NCBI GenBank assembly: GCA_977006965.1
Contig: OZ345369.1
Span: forward strand, 2,108,001-2,172,000
DNA: 64,000 nt
Source: Phymatolithon calcareum
Taxonomy: Eukaryota > Rhodophyta > Florideophyceae > Hapalidiales
Reading direction: 5' to 3'
Made by a program: the position numbers and the translations under genes. This document shows positions 9,920-20,323 of the stretch, in pieces. The notes beneath the pieces were generated by a model, which saw only the letters and a program-made list of their open reading frames with translations, ran no database searches and was not told where the DNA came from. Positions within the stretch are counted from its first letter, which is position 1. The number at the start of each line of letters is the position of its first letter.

Positions 9920-9932
9920 GATACACCCTCAG

Positions 9933-10371
9933 TCCTCTATGGGGTTGTTGGTTGTAGTATTGTGAATCGTCCCGTTGGGGCTTACAGCGTCGACCAGGTA
10001 TGTGATACCTACGGTAATTACAATTACCTCCACGATAGGTTAATTATCTTCTTTGCGTCGCTCTGCGATGTCGTCGTGGTACATATGCCACGTTCGACGA
10101 CCCTCTACAGTAAAGGGGGCAAGTGTCGAGACTCAGCATAGGGACTAGAGCGTTTTCGTGGTATTCCACGTGGACCAGTGCGACGTAAAAGGCCTGGTCG
10201 ACGACCAGGTTGCGTGTATTATAGTAGCAATCATTCGACTGATTTCGTGGATAGTTTACTTTCGTGTTCAATGGGAACGCAAATTTTTACCCAAGTTGGG
10301 TGACGAAATTGGTGTAGCAGAAGTGACATAAAAGCTCGCTGGGCGTAACTCAATGTGAGGGAACTCAAGCA
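9933..10371. other. Intergenic, nothing definite
   Basis: A short self-complementary stretch (gaccaggt, gtgatacctacgg, 9990-10040) and another (ggcctggtcgacgaccagg, 10190-10208) occur, but no gene is recognised. Confidence 0.35.
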
Positions 10372-10686
10372 TTAAGAAGAAAACCGAACCCTATCAAGAA
10401 TTCTAGCACGAGCTAGTGCGGCTAATACCGAACGCCGGAGACGGTGTGTTCCACTCGTCGTGGACACAGCTATCGATTCATAGACTTTTTGGGCACTACA
10501 ATCATAGAACCGATTATCCTCCAAAGATCCTGCTTCTGACTGTGAATCTAGGACGACAATCGCTGATACTAGTTTGGCTAAATCCATATCAGGTACTTCA
10601 TTTACGAACAAGGCTGAACCGGTATACCTGCTGGTATATCCAACCGAGACGAGTTCGATCGCATCGCGGATAATACATGAGTGCAA
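10372..10686 (-). other. Unrecognised 104-codon coding-like frame
   Basis: The predicted peptide contains AIVVLDSQSEAGSLEDNRF and TTSGTHRLRRSVLAALARAR and looks protein-like in composition. No family was recognised. It lies between TIR element A and the hAT element and could be transposon debris. Confidence 0.25.
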
Positions 10687-11920
10687 AGTGACAGCAAGGA
10701 CCCTAGGACGGGGTTTTTCCTGCCTTCATCTATAACAGTTTCCTAAACTACGGCTCCTAAGGTCGCTTCACACCCCATTCTTTTCGTCTCCTTTTGTTCT
10801 ATCTTCTTTCTTCGCATCCTGATCGTTTCGCACCCGTTTACAGTCCGGGTTTGTTCTGCCAATATACTACATTAGGAATTGCAATATCTGACCATTCTTC
10901 CAATATCAATTGCAATAACAGAATCTAATTCAGGTCCTCCTGCGCCATGTCTTCACTCACGCGTTGGATCACTCTTGCGCTCCGGGCAGTTTTCATCGCC
11001 ACGGAGACCGATTGCTGGTCCCAGTAACCTTTGTTTTCTTTAAGAAACAGCAGGGCTTCTAGTAATAACGGTGTCATCCTCTTGCGATGGTCTGTCAAAA
11101 CATTCTTTGCCACCGACAAAAGCATCTCCACCTCGGCAGTTGATCTAAGAATAAAGTCGCAATTTATATAAGTCTCATGGACCTCGGCACGCTTGCGCTT
11201 TTTTACGGCAATTCTTTCCGCCATCGACAGCCGGCCTCGACCCGATCCGCCGATGGAGCTTGTTATACCGTCATCGTGTTCCAGTTTGAGCTTCTTGCAT
11301 GCATCCTTCTTTTCATTTGTCATAGTATCGGACTCAGCGCGCTGTATCTTAACAACTCCCGACTCGAATGGTGGGTCACACACAATTGATGCACGTGATG
11401 CAATGTATTGTTTTCCAAGCTGACATCGGTATAGTGGTGAATTGACACCGTACTTGCACTACTCGACTGCTGAAATCAACTCATCAAAAGCTAAGCGACA
11501 GTCCGACAACGAAGCACCGCGCTTCTGTAGTTCCAGAATTACCTGGTTGATTTGCTGACTTGCGTACAGCATAGATCTGTTGCGGAACTGCTCGCTCTCG
11601 TCCATAGCTATCGTTGCTCCTTCCGCCTTTGCCGCGCCGATTAACTGCTCGCGTATGCGGTTGATGCGCTTGAGCATATGATACTTTCCGGACGAACGTG
11701 TCTCATTATACATAACTGGAGCCAATTCAGTAAGGTTGCGTAGTATTGCTCGGTTCTTCAGTTTTTTGCAGTCCTTCATGGTTGCATGCACTGCGTCTAT
11801 CGCTGCTTGGAATCTATCGTCACTGACAACCATCTTGTTCACCTCTAGGTTGAACTTATGACTAGCACAGCTAAGATGAGCGATTTCCATAAGCCTGGCG
11901 ATTGACTTGTTGACATTGCA

Positions 11921-11928
11921 GTTGTCGG
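11921..11928. repeat. 8-bp target-site duplication (left) of MITE-1
   Basis: gttgtcgg, repeated exactly at 12918-12925 on the other side of the element. Confidence 0.95.
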
Positions 11929-12917
11929 CAGGGATCCGAACAATGCCATTGCAAGCGATTGGAGAAAAAGATGCAATACCCAATGCGGAGGGCGTCTCAC
12001 ACGGCGATGCAATGCGAATTGCAATACTGGTAGTCGTAGAAATCCTAATTGCAATGATCTCGGGCGATGAATATCGTTTAATGGTCATGTAAAGCATAAA
12101 ACATTACAACAGAAACAGCCACACATTCACGCCAGGTTGCAAATGAGCAGCCAACAAGGTACAATATGATAAGGGTTTGCCTTACATATGCTGTTATTGT
12201 CGCGAAAAATTAATTCGCCAATTAGGGACGAGGTGTTTCGCAAACCTTAGGTCATTTAACCCGTGCGAGGTATTTCGGAAACTTGAACAGATCAGCCAAC
12301 GTCTTGGGTGTTGAGCCCGTGCGAGACGTTACTGACTATCAACCACAGCCTTGGGCGAATAGCCCGTGCGAGGATGTGTTGACGACGGAAGTTGCGATGA
12401 ACGCGGGAAAAGAATTCTTGATACTAACTTGCCGTTTATTCCCGGCTTGTCGGGAACAAGGCGTTTTATACTGATCTATCGGTCCATAACTATTACTAAT
12501 TGCCCAATAGAGGACATCACAGGTCCTACAATATGATACAGCATAGAGTGCAATGTCTTGCTATCCTTGTCAGGCAATGGCTTCTCGTCTGAATGCAGAT
12601 TAAGATCTTTTCACCTTTTCTGCAACAGTTATCACGTGGAATCGACAGTGACGTTGTAAGAAAATAGCCAGCACGGTATAGTCAAGGAAAGTATGCCTTA
12701 CATGCACTGTTGCCGGGATGTCGACGATTCGTGGTCAGCTGGCGCACGACTGGTACGTAGTTAGGGTACCTAAATTAGTGTAGCCACTTCAGCAATCGGT
12801 ATTGAAATCACCAAAGATGGCGCAATGCAAATTGCAATGCTGCAGAATGACCCAATCTTCGATTTCTATTGAGGATTGCAATTCATTGCAATGTCAATCC
12901 ATTTTAACCGACCCCTG
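11929..12917. mobile_element. hAT MITE-1, 989 bp, inserted in the hAT transposase
   Basis: The termini are CAGGGATCCGAACAATG (11929) and, inverted, CAGGGGTCGGTTAAAATG (from 12917). Both continue into ATTG-rich subterminal sequence with ATTGCAAT-like motifs (near 12013, 12040, 12820, 12876 and 12886). The exact 8-bp duplication gttgtcgg lies at 11921-11928 and 12918-12925, the length expected for hAT. The interior has no transposase. The insertion falls inside the codons for the VADN motif of the host transposase, so this is a non-autonomous hAT element that destroyed a hAT transposase gene. Confidence 0.92.
12245..12385. repeat. Short ~54-bp tandem repeat inside MITE-1
   Basis: Three diverged units each carry cccgtgcgag (near 12258, 12316 and 12370), the last two preceded by cttggg. 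It is probably part of the MITE interior. Confidence 0.6.
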
Positions 12918-14402
12918 GTTGTCGGCAACCTGACAAACTGCCCAGATATGCACGTTGACCCCGAAGAAGTTGAACACGTCTTCTAGTTGACGCACGTGAG
13001 CGTGTGCGTTGAACGTAGTGGTTTCAGGATCCGACATGCCTCCTTGAACATCATCATCTTCTACTTTCGCAATAGGACTCACAGGAAGAAGCACAAGAGC
13101 GAGCTCTTCATTCTCGCGCGCGGTGCTTCTTTCCAGCATCTTCACACGTCTCATGAACAAGCCGTATACACCCAAGTAATGTGTCTCATTGGCGGTCCAG
13201 CCATCGTGCATAATGGCTCCTTTGGTATCAGCAATATCGTCTCTGATTCGCAGTTTGACGAGCTCAACGAGCCTGAATAGTGTCTCTTCGAATATCCGAG
13301 TTGAGAACTTCTCACGGAAGCACGAAAACTTGCGATATTCCTCGCTTTGAACATGTGACACCGGAAAGGACATGTAGACGACAAGTCTAATGTACCCGTA
13401 CATGGCCTTTTCCTTGTCAGTTGCGAGAAATGTCATTGGTGAGTGTGTGGCGATAAACGAGCTTGCTTGGCGGCGCCGTAGACTAGCAAGCGCATCTCTG
13501 TAGACCTGAAAAACGTGATCTTCGCTTCCTCCAGATATGCAACTCTTCAAGTGGCGGTATGGGTTAGTATACCCCTTTCCTTTTTCAAAAGCGATATCAC
13601 CATTGTATCGGCAGTCAGCACCTTTCGGGCAGAGAAGGATGTTAAAAGGCACCTTATAGCGTGATATTCTGGTTCTGCGAGACTGCACATCGCGTTCTTC
13701 TTCACGTAGCTTCTGCGTTAGCACCTCAACAACTTCCTTTGGGCCTGGTTTGCGTCCGTTGCTTGACATTCTGGACGTAGTGTTTCAGCAGAGCAATTCG
13801 CAGGAGTGTGAAGTCCAAGAGATCGCGTGAGCAAGACAGCATTCGGGAGCAATTTCCGAGTCTATGCTGGTCGACGGATCTGTATTTATCGAGAGGCATC
13901 GATAACAGAGCAGAATTCCTGACAGCAATTGGATGCCGCAGATTCGGGTGGCAATACGTAAACTGTGTGGGGAGCTTCTATAACCCTTTTCCGAATAGCT
14001 TAAAATATTTTTCTTGCTTTATATGCTTCTAAAGCTTTATTTGGAAGCTCATGAAGTGGTTAGAGGAGGATTAATTTAGACTTTTAAGCCACTGCAGTGG
14101 GATTTTATGACAACGAGAGATATTGATAGTGTTTAGACTATATTTAAAAAGTACTTAAGAGAAACTTGAGGACTAGCTTCTACAAAAAGTACAAACTCAG
14201 CTATCGACGTAAATTTCCCGTACAGACCCTGTACCGCAGCGCTGTACGACTATCTTGCCAGCGCCGAGGAGCGCAAGGGTGTACCTTGATTTTCGATCAT
14301 ATGTCATTACGTTTTGCAATAATTATTGCAATAAGTACCTCTCACGGCAATTAAGGCTTTATTGCAATAAAAACAATAAAAATAATATTGGTACCAAGCG
14401 TG

Positions 14403-15560
14403 CTTGTCGTATGGAATCTTCCTTTTCCGCTTCGATTCGAGGCGGTCTCCTTCCATTGCTAGAAATTTAGATCGAAGTTTTTTCGAAGACTGGTTTGTTT
14501 GGATATGCTTTAGAGCTTCACTAAACGGCTCTCTGGTCTCCATCGCGGCGATATCTTTCCTTGTGTACTTCCATTCTGGTTGTTTCTGCTTTCAGGCGCT
14601 TCATTTGAATACATACGTTCTTTCGCCTTGTTCCTTCTCAGCATTTTGAAGGCCAACATTTCTCGTCGATGTGGGGCCGTCTGGATCCTGTGATGTCAAA
14701 GAGACCTGGACGAGGGAACCACCCTGGTGCTGATGTGTAGCCCTTTCAGAGGGCACCAGAGCGACCTGGACCTTTCGTGTAGTCCAGAGGGTTTATGCGT
14801 ATTTCATAGACTGGTGGATCACCGGGGGTGCCTTGTTTTGTCTTCTCATAGAGTGAGGCAGTCATTGAGTACTTAAGGGATGCGGTCGACAATTGCGAAT
14901 GTCTGTTGAAGTCAGACAGGAATTCTAGGGCTCTCTATAGGTTCAATCCACCATTTTGAAACGTAACGTGATTTGATTACGTGCGTTAAGCGCCTTGAAA
15001 AAGAAGATACATACTGTACTTTTCGCTCCATTGGCATTTGGGGACAAAAAAGCATCTCCGCAAGCAATACAGCACTAATCCGAATATGCGAGCGAAACTG
15101 GATCTGGAGTGGTGTCCAAGTAAGTTGGAGATCTTGAATTCTGATCTCAGATTCACTACACTGTTAAGGTCCATATGGCTTTGAATTCAATGCTCATTTC
15201 TTCAGGCAGATCAGTGGAACGGCATCGGAGATTTCTTCAAACAATGATGTGTCGCTGAAGAAACGAGATCTCAATAACAACTGTACACGCCTATTTTGGC
15301 GACAAAATTCGAGCTGGACGCCAGGCCATGGAAGATGTGAAGTCACTTGCCGGGGAGCCGAAGTTGATTTACTCCATTTACGCTATCGCCTTTATCCCTC
15401 TCCCCTTTAGTCCCGCCCTTGACTTCATTAACGAAAAATGGCGACCATACGAAACACCGGCCGCAATTGATTCATTCTGTTACTCGTGTCATTGCCTTCA
15501 CTTGGCACAGGCAACTCGCGCTGCAGTATGCCTGTGGAAGATTCCCACAGGTGTCAACAA
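14403..15560. other. No recognisable gene
   Basis: Scattered short frames on both strands without domains. A frame at 15328-15573 (+) has no recognisable motif. Confidence 0.35.
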
Positions 15561-15561
15561 C

Positions 15562-15942
15562 ACGTATGACTGAAGAATTCGGCACTAGAGCCAGAGAGCA
15601 TATGGAGACCCTTGAACGCACGATAGCAGGGTACGACCTCGAAGGAGAAAACAGACTGGAAGCAGGGAAAACTGCAGGCCGAGAGAGGGCCTGACCGGAC
15701 CGAACGGACCACAAGCGACAAAGGACAAGATTCCGGCGCGGGCGCCCGTGCCCGCGCCGGCGCAAGTGGCCGCAGCAGTAATGCTGCGTAACGCGATTCT
15801 TCTGACGGTAATTCCGTCGGAAATGGCTGGCGCTATCGCGAACGCGCTCGCCTGGGACTCGGCAAATCGAGAACTTGCCACGCTCGAAATGCCAGACCCA
15901 ACCCCGCCGTCGCTGGATTTCCAAGAAATCTTGCGAATTTAA
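15562..15942 (+). pseudogene. Unrecognised charged frame followed by an Ala/Pro-rich one
   Basis: The first part (MTEEFGTRAREHMETLERTI..., to 15694) looks helical and charged. A change of frame leads into GPNGPQATKDKIPARAPVPA and a helical stretch (LRNAILLTVIPSEMAGAIANAL) ending LDFQEILRI at 15942. It could be the N-terminal part of a retroelement Gag broken by a frameshift, but no diagnostic motif is present. The G/C-rich cgcgggcgcccgtgcccgcg at 15738-15757 underlies the Ala/Pro tract. Confidence 0.25.
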
Positions 15943-16041
15943 GCGGATTTGATACAGGCCGGTTATGATAACCGGTCCGGCTACCCGTGCACCTGTGCGT
16001 CACAGGAAGGAGCCAAGAGTTCAGTCAGGAATTTTTCCCCG

Positions 16042-16735
16042 CTACATTGCAGGGTTTTTTGAAAGGACAAGAGCTGTGCTCCGGCCTCCCCAGGGGAGAA
16101 GACTATCGCCTTCTGGTAGTATGGTAGTACATGGATTCCGCCCTGTGTGGTGTGCCGCAACGCTCAAGGAAGATGTGAGAGAAGACAGAAGGAAATGAAA
16201 GAAGGCAGAGAGATGATTAGCTACCGTGAACGTCCTAAATGGTTTCCAACCCGGGCATCCCTTTGAAGGACGGCGAATGAAGATTGGCTGCGTAGCGATA
16301 TGGATGTTAAGCTGGACCATGGTCTGCACCTTGTGCAGCTTGGACAGCTGTTGTGACATCAAGTACCACTCGTATCTGTTAAGGTCTACTAGAGCCGTAA
16401 GGATGCGGAGTTGTTCCATCAGCTTCGATAAATCCCGCAGTAAAAGAAAGAAAGAAAGACTGGAAGCAGAAAAGGCGCTAGTTAAGCTGTTACTATTTAG
16501 CAAGACACTCATAGAACGCATGGAGAATGAGGAAGGCCTGTATTTATTCGTATACGGCAAGGCAAAAAGCGGTCGAGTCCAAGCACCAACAACCCCGTAG
16601 AGGAATGAGATAGGATTACTTCGAATCCTGAGTTTTCCTGTCCTCCATTCTGGTGGGCGTTTCGTGAGCTGCAAAACGGTAGGTAGCATCAGAGGAAGCC
16701 ATGCCCATATCTTCGGAAGTCTGTGGGGCTTTTTA
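16042..16735 (-). repeat. Repeat R, inverted copy, with flanking open sequence
   Basis: 16600-16735 is the reverse complement of 8428-8570 plus 9928-9955 and shows the site without TIR element A. The rest of the interval is a 215-codon minus-strand open frame and an overlapping 124-codon plus-strand frame (16226-16600). Neither has a recognised domain. A (GAAA)n run lies at 16446-16459. Confidence 0.6.
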
Positions 16736-16761
16736 AAAGCCCCACAGACTTCCGAAGATAT
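16707..16761. repeat. Perfect 55-bp palindrome at the edge of repeat R
   Basis: The arms atatcttcggaagtctgtgg... and their complement meet in ttttt/aaaa. The copy of repeat R at 8428 has only one arm: caagtttat runs directly into ttaaaagcccc there. The second arm is thus an extra inverted duplication of about 25 bases created in this copy. Confidence 0.92.
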
Positions 16762-17160
16762 AAACTTGAATTAAAAAATTGCCTTCACTTGGTTGCATTA
16801 TCGCATAAATCGTCATTTAAATTAAAGTGAAGGACCGCAAGGAGGCAGCGGCCGCAATCGCTGTCTCATGTTGCAACATATTTCACGTTTCGCGAACGAT
16901 CTGGGGACTCGTTAAGCTTTATGCTTTCAAAAACTGGAATGTTTCTTCTCTAAGGTGCCTTCTACAGATGAGGTATTTGGCTCCTGCTTAGGATTATTCC
17001 GATGATGTCTAAGACTTGATTTATAGGCTTCGGGGATGGCTTCCATGTTCAGCACAACCTTCTTCTTCTACGTCCTCTGATTCGTCTTCGTCTGCCACAT
17101 CTTCATTGCCACCGTCCCCTCCAGAGCAGTCGCGTGAGATCCTTCCTCTTTTTCACCAAG
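16762..17160. other. Intergenic
   Basis: AT-rich then mixed sequence. No gene seen before the LINE remnant, apart from a possible short RNase H end near 17160. Confidence 0.4.
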
Positions 17161-17163
17161 TCA

Positions 17164-18513
17164 CTGCAGAATTCCAAGAAATGATTCTGTAGACGAAATA
17201 TCAAAAAGGGCTATTTGCGAATCAAGCCTACAAGAGAGATTCCAACCACCAATCGCGAAGGATTTCTCGAAGAATAGGTTCTCCCGCTTAATAGCCCGTA
17301 TCTCGGCAAAAGACGAAGACTGGGACGAACAATTAGCCACGGAGGCTCTGATTCTTGAGCGTCGCACCATGAAACCAGCAGAGCTAGAAGTATGGACCGA
17401 TGGCAGCGTTGGCGAAATACCCTGCGCACAGCTTCGTAATCTTCAAAACGACGAGCGAGTCTCGCTTAAATGGGATGAAGGTTGCTACACTGCAACGATC
17501 AAGTTATTCGACGTGCTCCGACATGGGGAAAACAGAGTGGTGTCGAACTTGCTGACGCGACACAAAAAGTACCGGGACATTCTCCTTGAATATGACGACG
17601 GGGACGAGCATGCATATACCTCAAGACCTACGGCTTCCAAACAGCGTGTGATTCTCTGTGATGAGGATGGAGATATCCTTGATACGTACAGAACCATTCC
17701 ACTCAATGTCAGAGGCGCGGGGATATTTCTGATGAGCGGAAAAGAAACTGTGTTGGAAATAACGCTAACTGCTGGAGCTGTTGGTTCTTCATACGACGCG
17801 GAAACATTCGCCGCCGTTCATGAATTTCAAGAAGTGATGAGGCGTCCCTTTGAACCTGGAAACACAATACGTTGGTTCACGGACAGCACGAGCGACATCG
17901 ATGCAATTGACGGCCAGCCACGGACGTACGGTGAAATGATACGGAAGCATTGGCGCCTTTTCGAACAACTGATGTCCAAGGAGATCTCCGTCGAAGCCAT
18001 TTGGATACCGAGTCACTGCGGAATTCCCAGTAACGTGCTGCGGACGAGCTAGCTCGCAGGGGTATTTTTGAACGAGGCCTTGTGGACCGCCAGAGAGTCC
18101 CGTTGACACTCGAGGCAGCGGGATCCATCATCCGGCCATCTCCCAAACCCAAGCCTCTCACTACTCCGACACTTTCCGACATCTTTCCACTATCGCACAG
18201 ACGAGCTGAAGTGATCTTACATCAGATAATTGGGGTCTGTTCCCCTCTGGTCGCCGCTTTTCACACTGGACACAACTTGGATGAAATGCCGTACGACCCA
18301 GCATGCAAGATGTGTAGTACCGACTGTAACGAAACAGTAGAACATCTATTGCTACGCTGTAGTGGACGTTCTGCCTCCAGACGCAAGTTTATTGGACGAG
18401 TAGGTACCAAGACCGTAGAGGAATTATGCCGTGAGAGACTCATAGACGTACTCAAATTTTTGAACAATGAAAAGCTGTTGCAAAACAGCTTTAGGAGCTT
18501 ACCTTCAGTGTGA
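17164..18513 (+). pseudogene. LINE (non-LTR) ORF2 remnant: RNase H domain and C-terminal zinc knuckle
   Basis: The fragment carries the 3' part of a non-LTR retrotransposon polyprotein. The RNase H core has VWTDGSV (near 17393), SSYDAETFAAVHE, FTDSTSD and WIPSHCGIP, giving the Asp-Glu-Asp-His set. A frameshift near 18030 then leads to the tail with CKMCSTDCNETVEHLLLRCSG (a CCHC-type motif usual in these elements) and ends at 18513. Between WTDGSVGE and GAGIFLMSG lie about 90 extra residues not usual for RNase H. The 3' end has the short tail aataaagaaagaaagaaa, as in I-clade LINEs. Reverse transcriptase and endonuclease are absent here. Related pieces lie at 56930-57190 and perhaps 62565-63674. 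Confidence 0.8.
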
Positions 18514-18920
18514 GCGATCTTTCCGCAATAAAGAAAGAAAGAAAATATGATTGGCACAACGTGTCCTTAAACAAACTCGATGAATCTGGTCGTAGTGCAG
18601 TTGAAAATATTACTCCAGTGCAGCTTGCTTGAGTTAAAACCGTTATGGAAGAAGAATTAATCTATCAGATGAAGAAGCATGGGATCTGGAGAGAATTATG
18701 GACGATAGTGGACAGAATGATTGGTTCAAAAAGGATACGCGTACTGAGAATTTCCTGCATCAGCTCGGGTACGACACTGCCAATGAGCTCTTTGCGAAGT
18801 GGTATTGCATTAAAGAAATAATGAACTACCACTTCTTTTTTCTTTTTATTGCCGGTTTCGGAGTTGTCCTAGAACAACTCCCATCCTTAGGTTCCAGTAG
18901 ACTTTAACAGATACGAGTGG
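18514..18920. other. LINE tail and intergenic
   Basis: The (AAAG)n tail at 18525-18543 ends the LINE. A 69-codon frame follows at 18698-18907 with no recognisable motif. Confidence 0.4.
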
Positions 18921-20308
18921 TACGTGATGTCACAACAGCTCAAAGCCGCAAAAAGTGCACAGCTTCGGAATACCACTTCGAAAAGAGCTCATTCGCAGTG
19001 TCCTCTGGAACAACAGCCCAAACCGTCTTCTGTTTCAGGCGAGCGTTCATGTCGACAATTTTCTTGCGCTGCAAGCCGGGGACAGTCTGACCATTTATCT
19101 CGCAGAACAAAGCACATTTGTCGAACCCAGAACTCTGGAAGGAAAAACATCTGCATTCCAGAATCAGTACGATCTTGAAATAAGCTGACTTCCAAGCAAT
19201 ATGCTACTATCATCTGCACGTGATCACAACATCAATTTTTGATATCGCGCGATTTCTCAGCTGTTTGTTTAAGAGAGTGAGAACATTTTTGGCAGAGTGG
19301 GTCGAAAAAGCATCAACAAGTTAAACCAGGAGGATGGAAAGCAAGCGTCGCACCGGCGGGAGTCAGATCCTTTGCAGTGCTAAGGTGGGATCGGGTGATG
19401 CCTCGGGTACACGAAGACGGAGTTTTAAAGCGCCTTTTGTGGGAGGCTCAAACGTATCTGCAATGGAAGGTGGACAAAGATTCTTCTTGTGACTACAAAG
19501 ACATTCGAGAGTCGCTTTCCTTGATCATGCTATTCATTCTTGGATTTCCATCGCTGAAACTGGAGGAGAATCAGGACCAAGGGTCTTTAGCAACAGCAAG
19601 AAATGGAGAGCATATCTTTGAATTTCAACAGGAAATCTCAGTGAAGCCGATTGGAGGACCCCAACAAATCCGCGGCGTACTTCGATTCGACGCAGACGGA
19701 GGGGCGGTAACGGTGGAACTGCGTCCAGATGAACTGTTTTTTAACTGGGAGGATTAGAAAGACGCATTCGTGTGCAGAGTTTCTGCACAGAAATATTGGA
19801 GACAAACCCGATTACTATCCAAACGTGAGCATCTTCGAGAATAAGCTTTCATTCCAAAATATATTCTCCAGTGGAAGTCGTTTCCATGGAATCGCTTGGG
19901 ACTGATTACGATTTGCAATATTGGTCTGGTTGGCCTCCATGAACGGTCCAGATTGCACAGTGTGAGATGCAGAATCTATGCCAATTCTTTGGCGAGAAAG
20001 ACTACGGCGCATACAGCGAAACAGGACTTGCGGGATGCACGCAGTACGTCGCAGATCTGAATTGTACGATGTACATTCATTTTCTATCAAGAATAACGCC
20101 GACAAGACTATATGAATACGTCATTTGCGCTCTGAGCTCGGGTCATGAAGAAGAAGCCATGAAGTCTTTTGGAAGATGCATTGCGGAGCATGGTGTAAAC
20201 GTTGAAGCCCTCCTTGCGACTTGGATAGAGGACCCCTACGAGTGGACTCGAGCTGATCTTTCTAGAGGGCACTCATTCCAGTATCGAGTACGGTATCCAG
20301 AAGACTAG
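18921..20308 (+). pseudogene. Unrecognised coding-like region in three frames
   Basis: Three protein-like blocks follow in different frames. 18955-19188 ends QAGDSLTIYLAEQSTFVEP and a short tail. 19377-19757 (126 codons) has RGVLRFDADGGAVTVELRPD. 19967-20308 (113 codons) ends HSFQYRVRYPED. The composition is that of a soluble globular protein. The order and spacing suggest one decayed gene, or a gene with introns I cannot define. No family recognised. It stops 15 bp before the Copia-1 LTR, so that element landed at its end. Confidence 0.3.
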
Positions 20309-20323
20309 CCTTGTAGAATTTAT

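Larger units (their letters stand above)
8571..9927. mobile_element. TIR element A, ~1 kb, with 5-bp target duplication
   Basis: The left end gctgcttctatacg at 8571 followed by an A-run and atatg is matched, inverted, at the right end (catattttttttcgtatag at 9536-9554, then gatacac and, beyond MITE B, acc). The flanking 5-mer ctcag occurs at 8566-8570 and again at 9928-9932. The repeat R copy at 16.6 kb provides an uninterrupted relative of the site. Without MITE B the element is about 1 kb. It encodes no recognised transposase. A 314-codon minus-strand frame (8617-9561) and a 155-codon plus-strand frame (8884-9351) both run through the internal 60-bp repeats, and I would not call either a gene. 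Superfamily unknown. Confidence 0.75.
10925..13769 (-). pseudogene. hAT transposase, split by MITE-1, one internal stop
   Basis: Encodes a cut-and-paste DNA transposase. The N-terminal block (13769-12926) has a BED-type zinc-finger-like region (CPKGADC ... YRHLKSC, residues ~47-77) and the first catalytic motif MHDGWTANETHYLGVYG. The middle continues at VCQVADN and resumes beyond MITE-1 as NCNVNKSIARLMEIAHL (second acidic site). The C-terminal dimerisation/catalytic block has STAEVEMLLSVAKNVLTDHR and MTPLLLEALLFLKEN. Removing MITE-1 plus one 8-bp duplication (997 bp) puts all blocks in one frame of about 615 codons with a single amber codon at 11456-11458. The fragments at 38838-43917 and 59900-60423 are relatives. 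The motif pattern recalls hAT families abundant in oomycetes. Confidence 0.85.
10841..14402 (-). mobile_element. hAT-1, autonomous-type hAT transposon (ends approximate)
   Basis: The transposase frame lies at 10925-13769 on the minus strand. On the C-terminal side a possible terminus begins CAGTCCGGG at 10841 and is followed by ATTGCAAT-like motifs (10877-10917). On the other side similar motifs cluster at 14312-14390. Transposase-binding subterminal motifs are typical of hAT elements, so the outer limits are probably near these points. I could not find a matched pair of terminal repeats or an 8-bp duplication, so the ends are guesses. MITE-1 (11929-12917) lies inside. Confidence 0.5.

Noticed and set aside
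10841-13990. CAGT...ACTG pair at 10841 and about 13972 as termini of hAT-1
   Set aside because: The sequences inside the two sites do not match beyond the first four bases, and the flanking 8-mers differ.
15472-15924. 150-codon minus-strand Arg-rich frame
   Set aside because: Complement of a G/C-rich Ala/Pro-coding stretch. No motif.
16042-16689. 215-codon minus-strand frame
   Set aside because: No domain. It overlaps a dispersed repeat and a plus-strand frame, and the other copy of the repeat does not keep the frame over its length. Reported only as part of the repeat.
8428-16735. Repeat R copies as terminal inverted repeats of one 8.3-kb transposon
   Set aside because: They are inverted and flank the hAT-1 region, but the matched part is short, the outer edges do not coincide and no target duplication was seen. 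Two independent copies are simpler.
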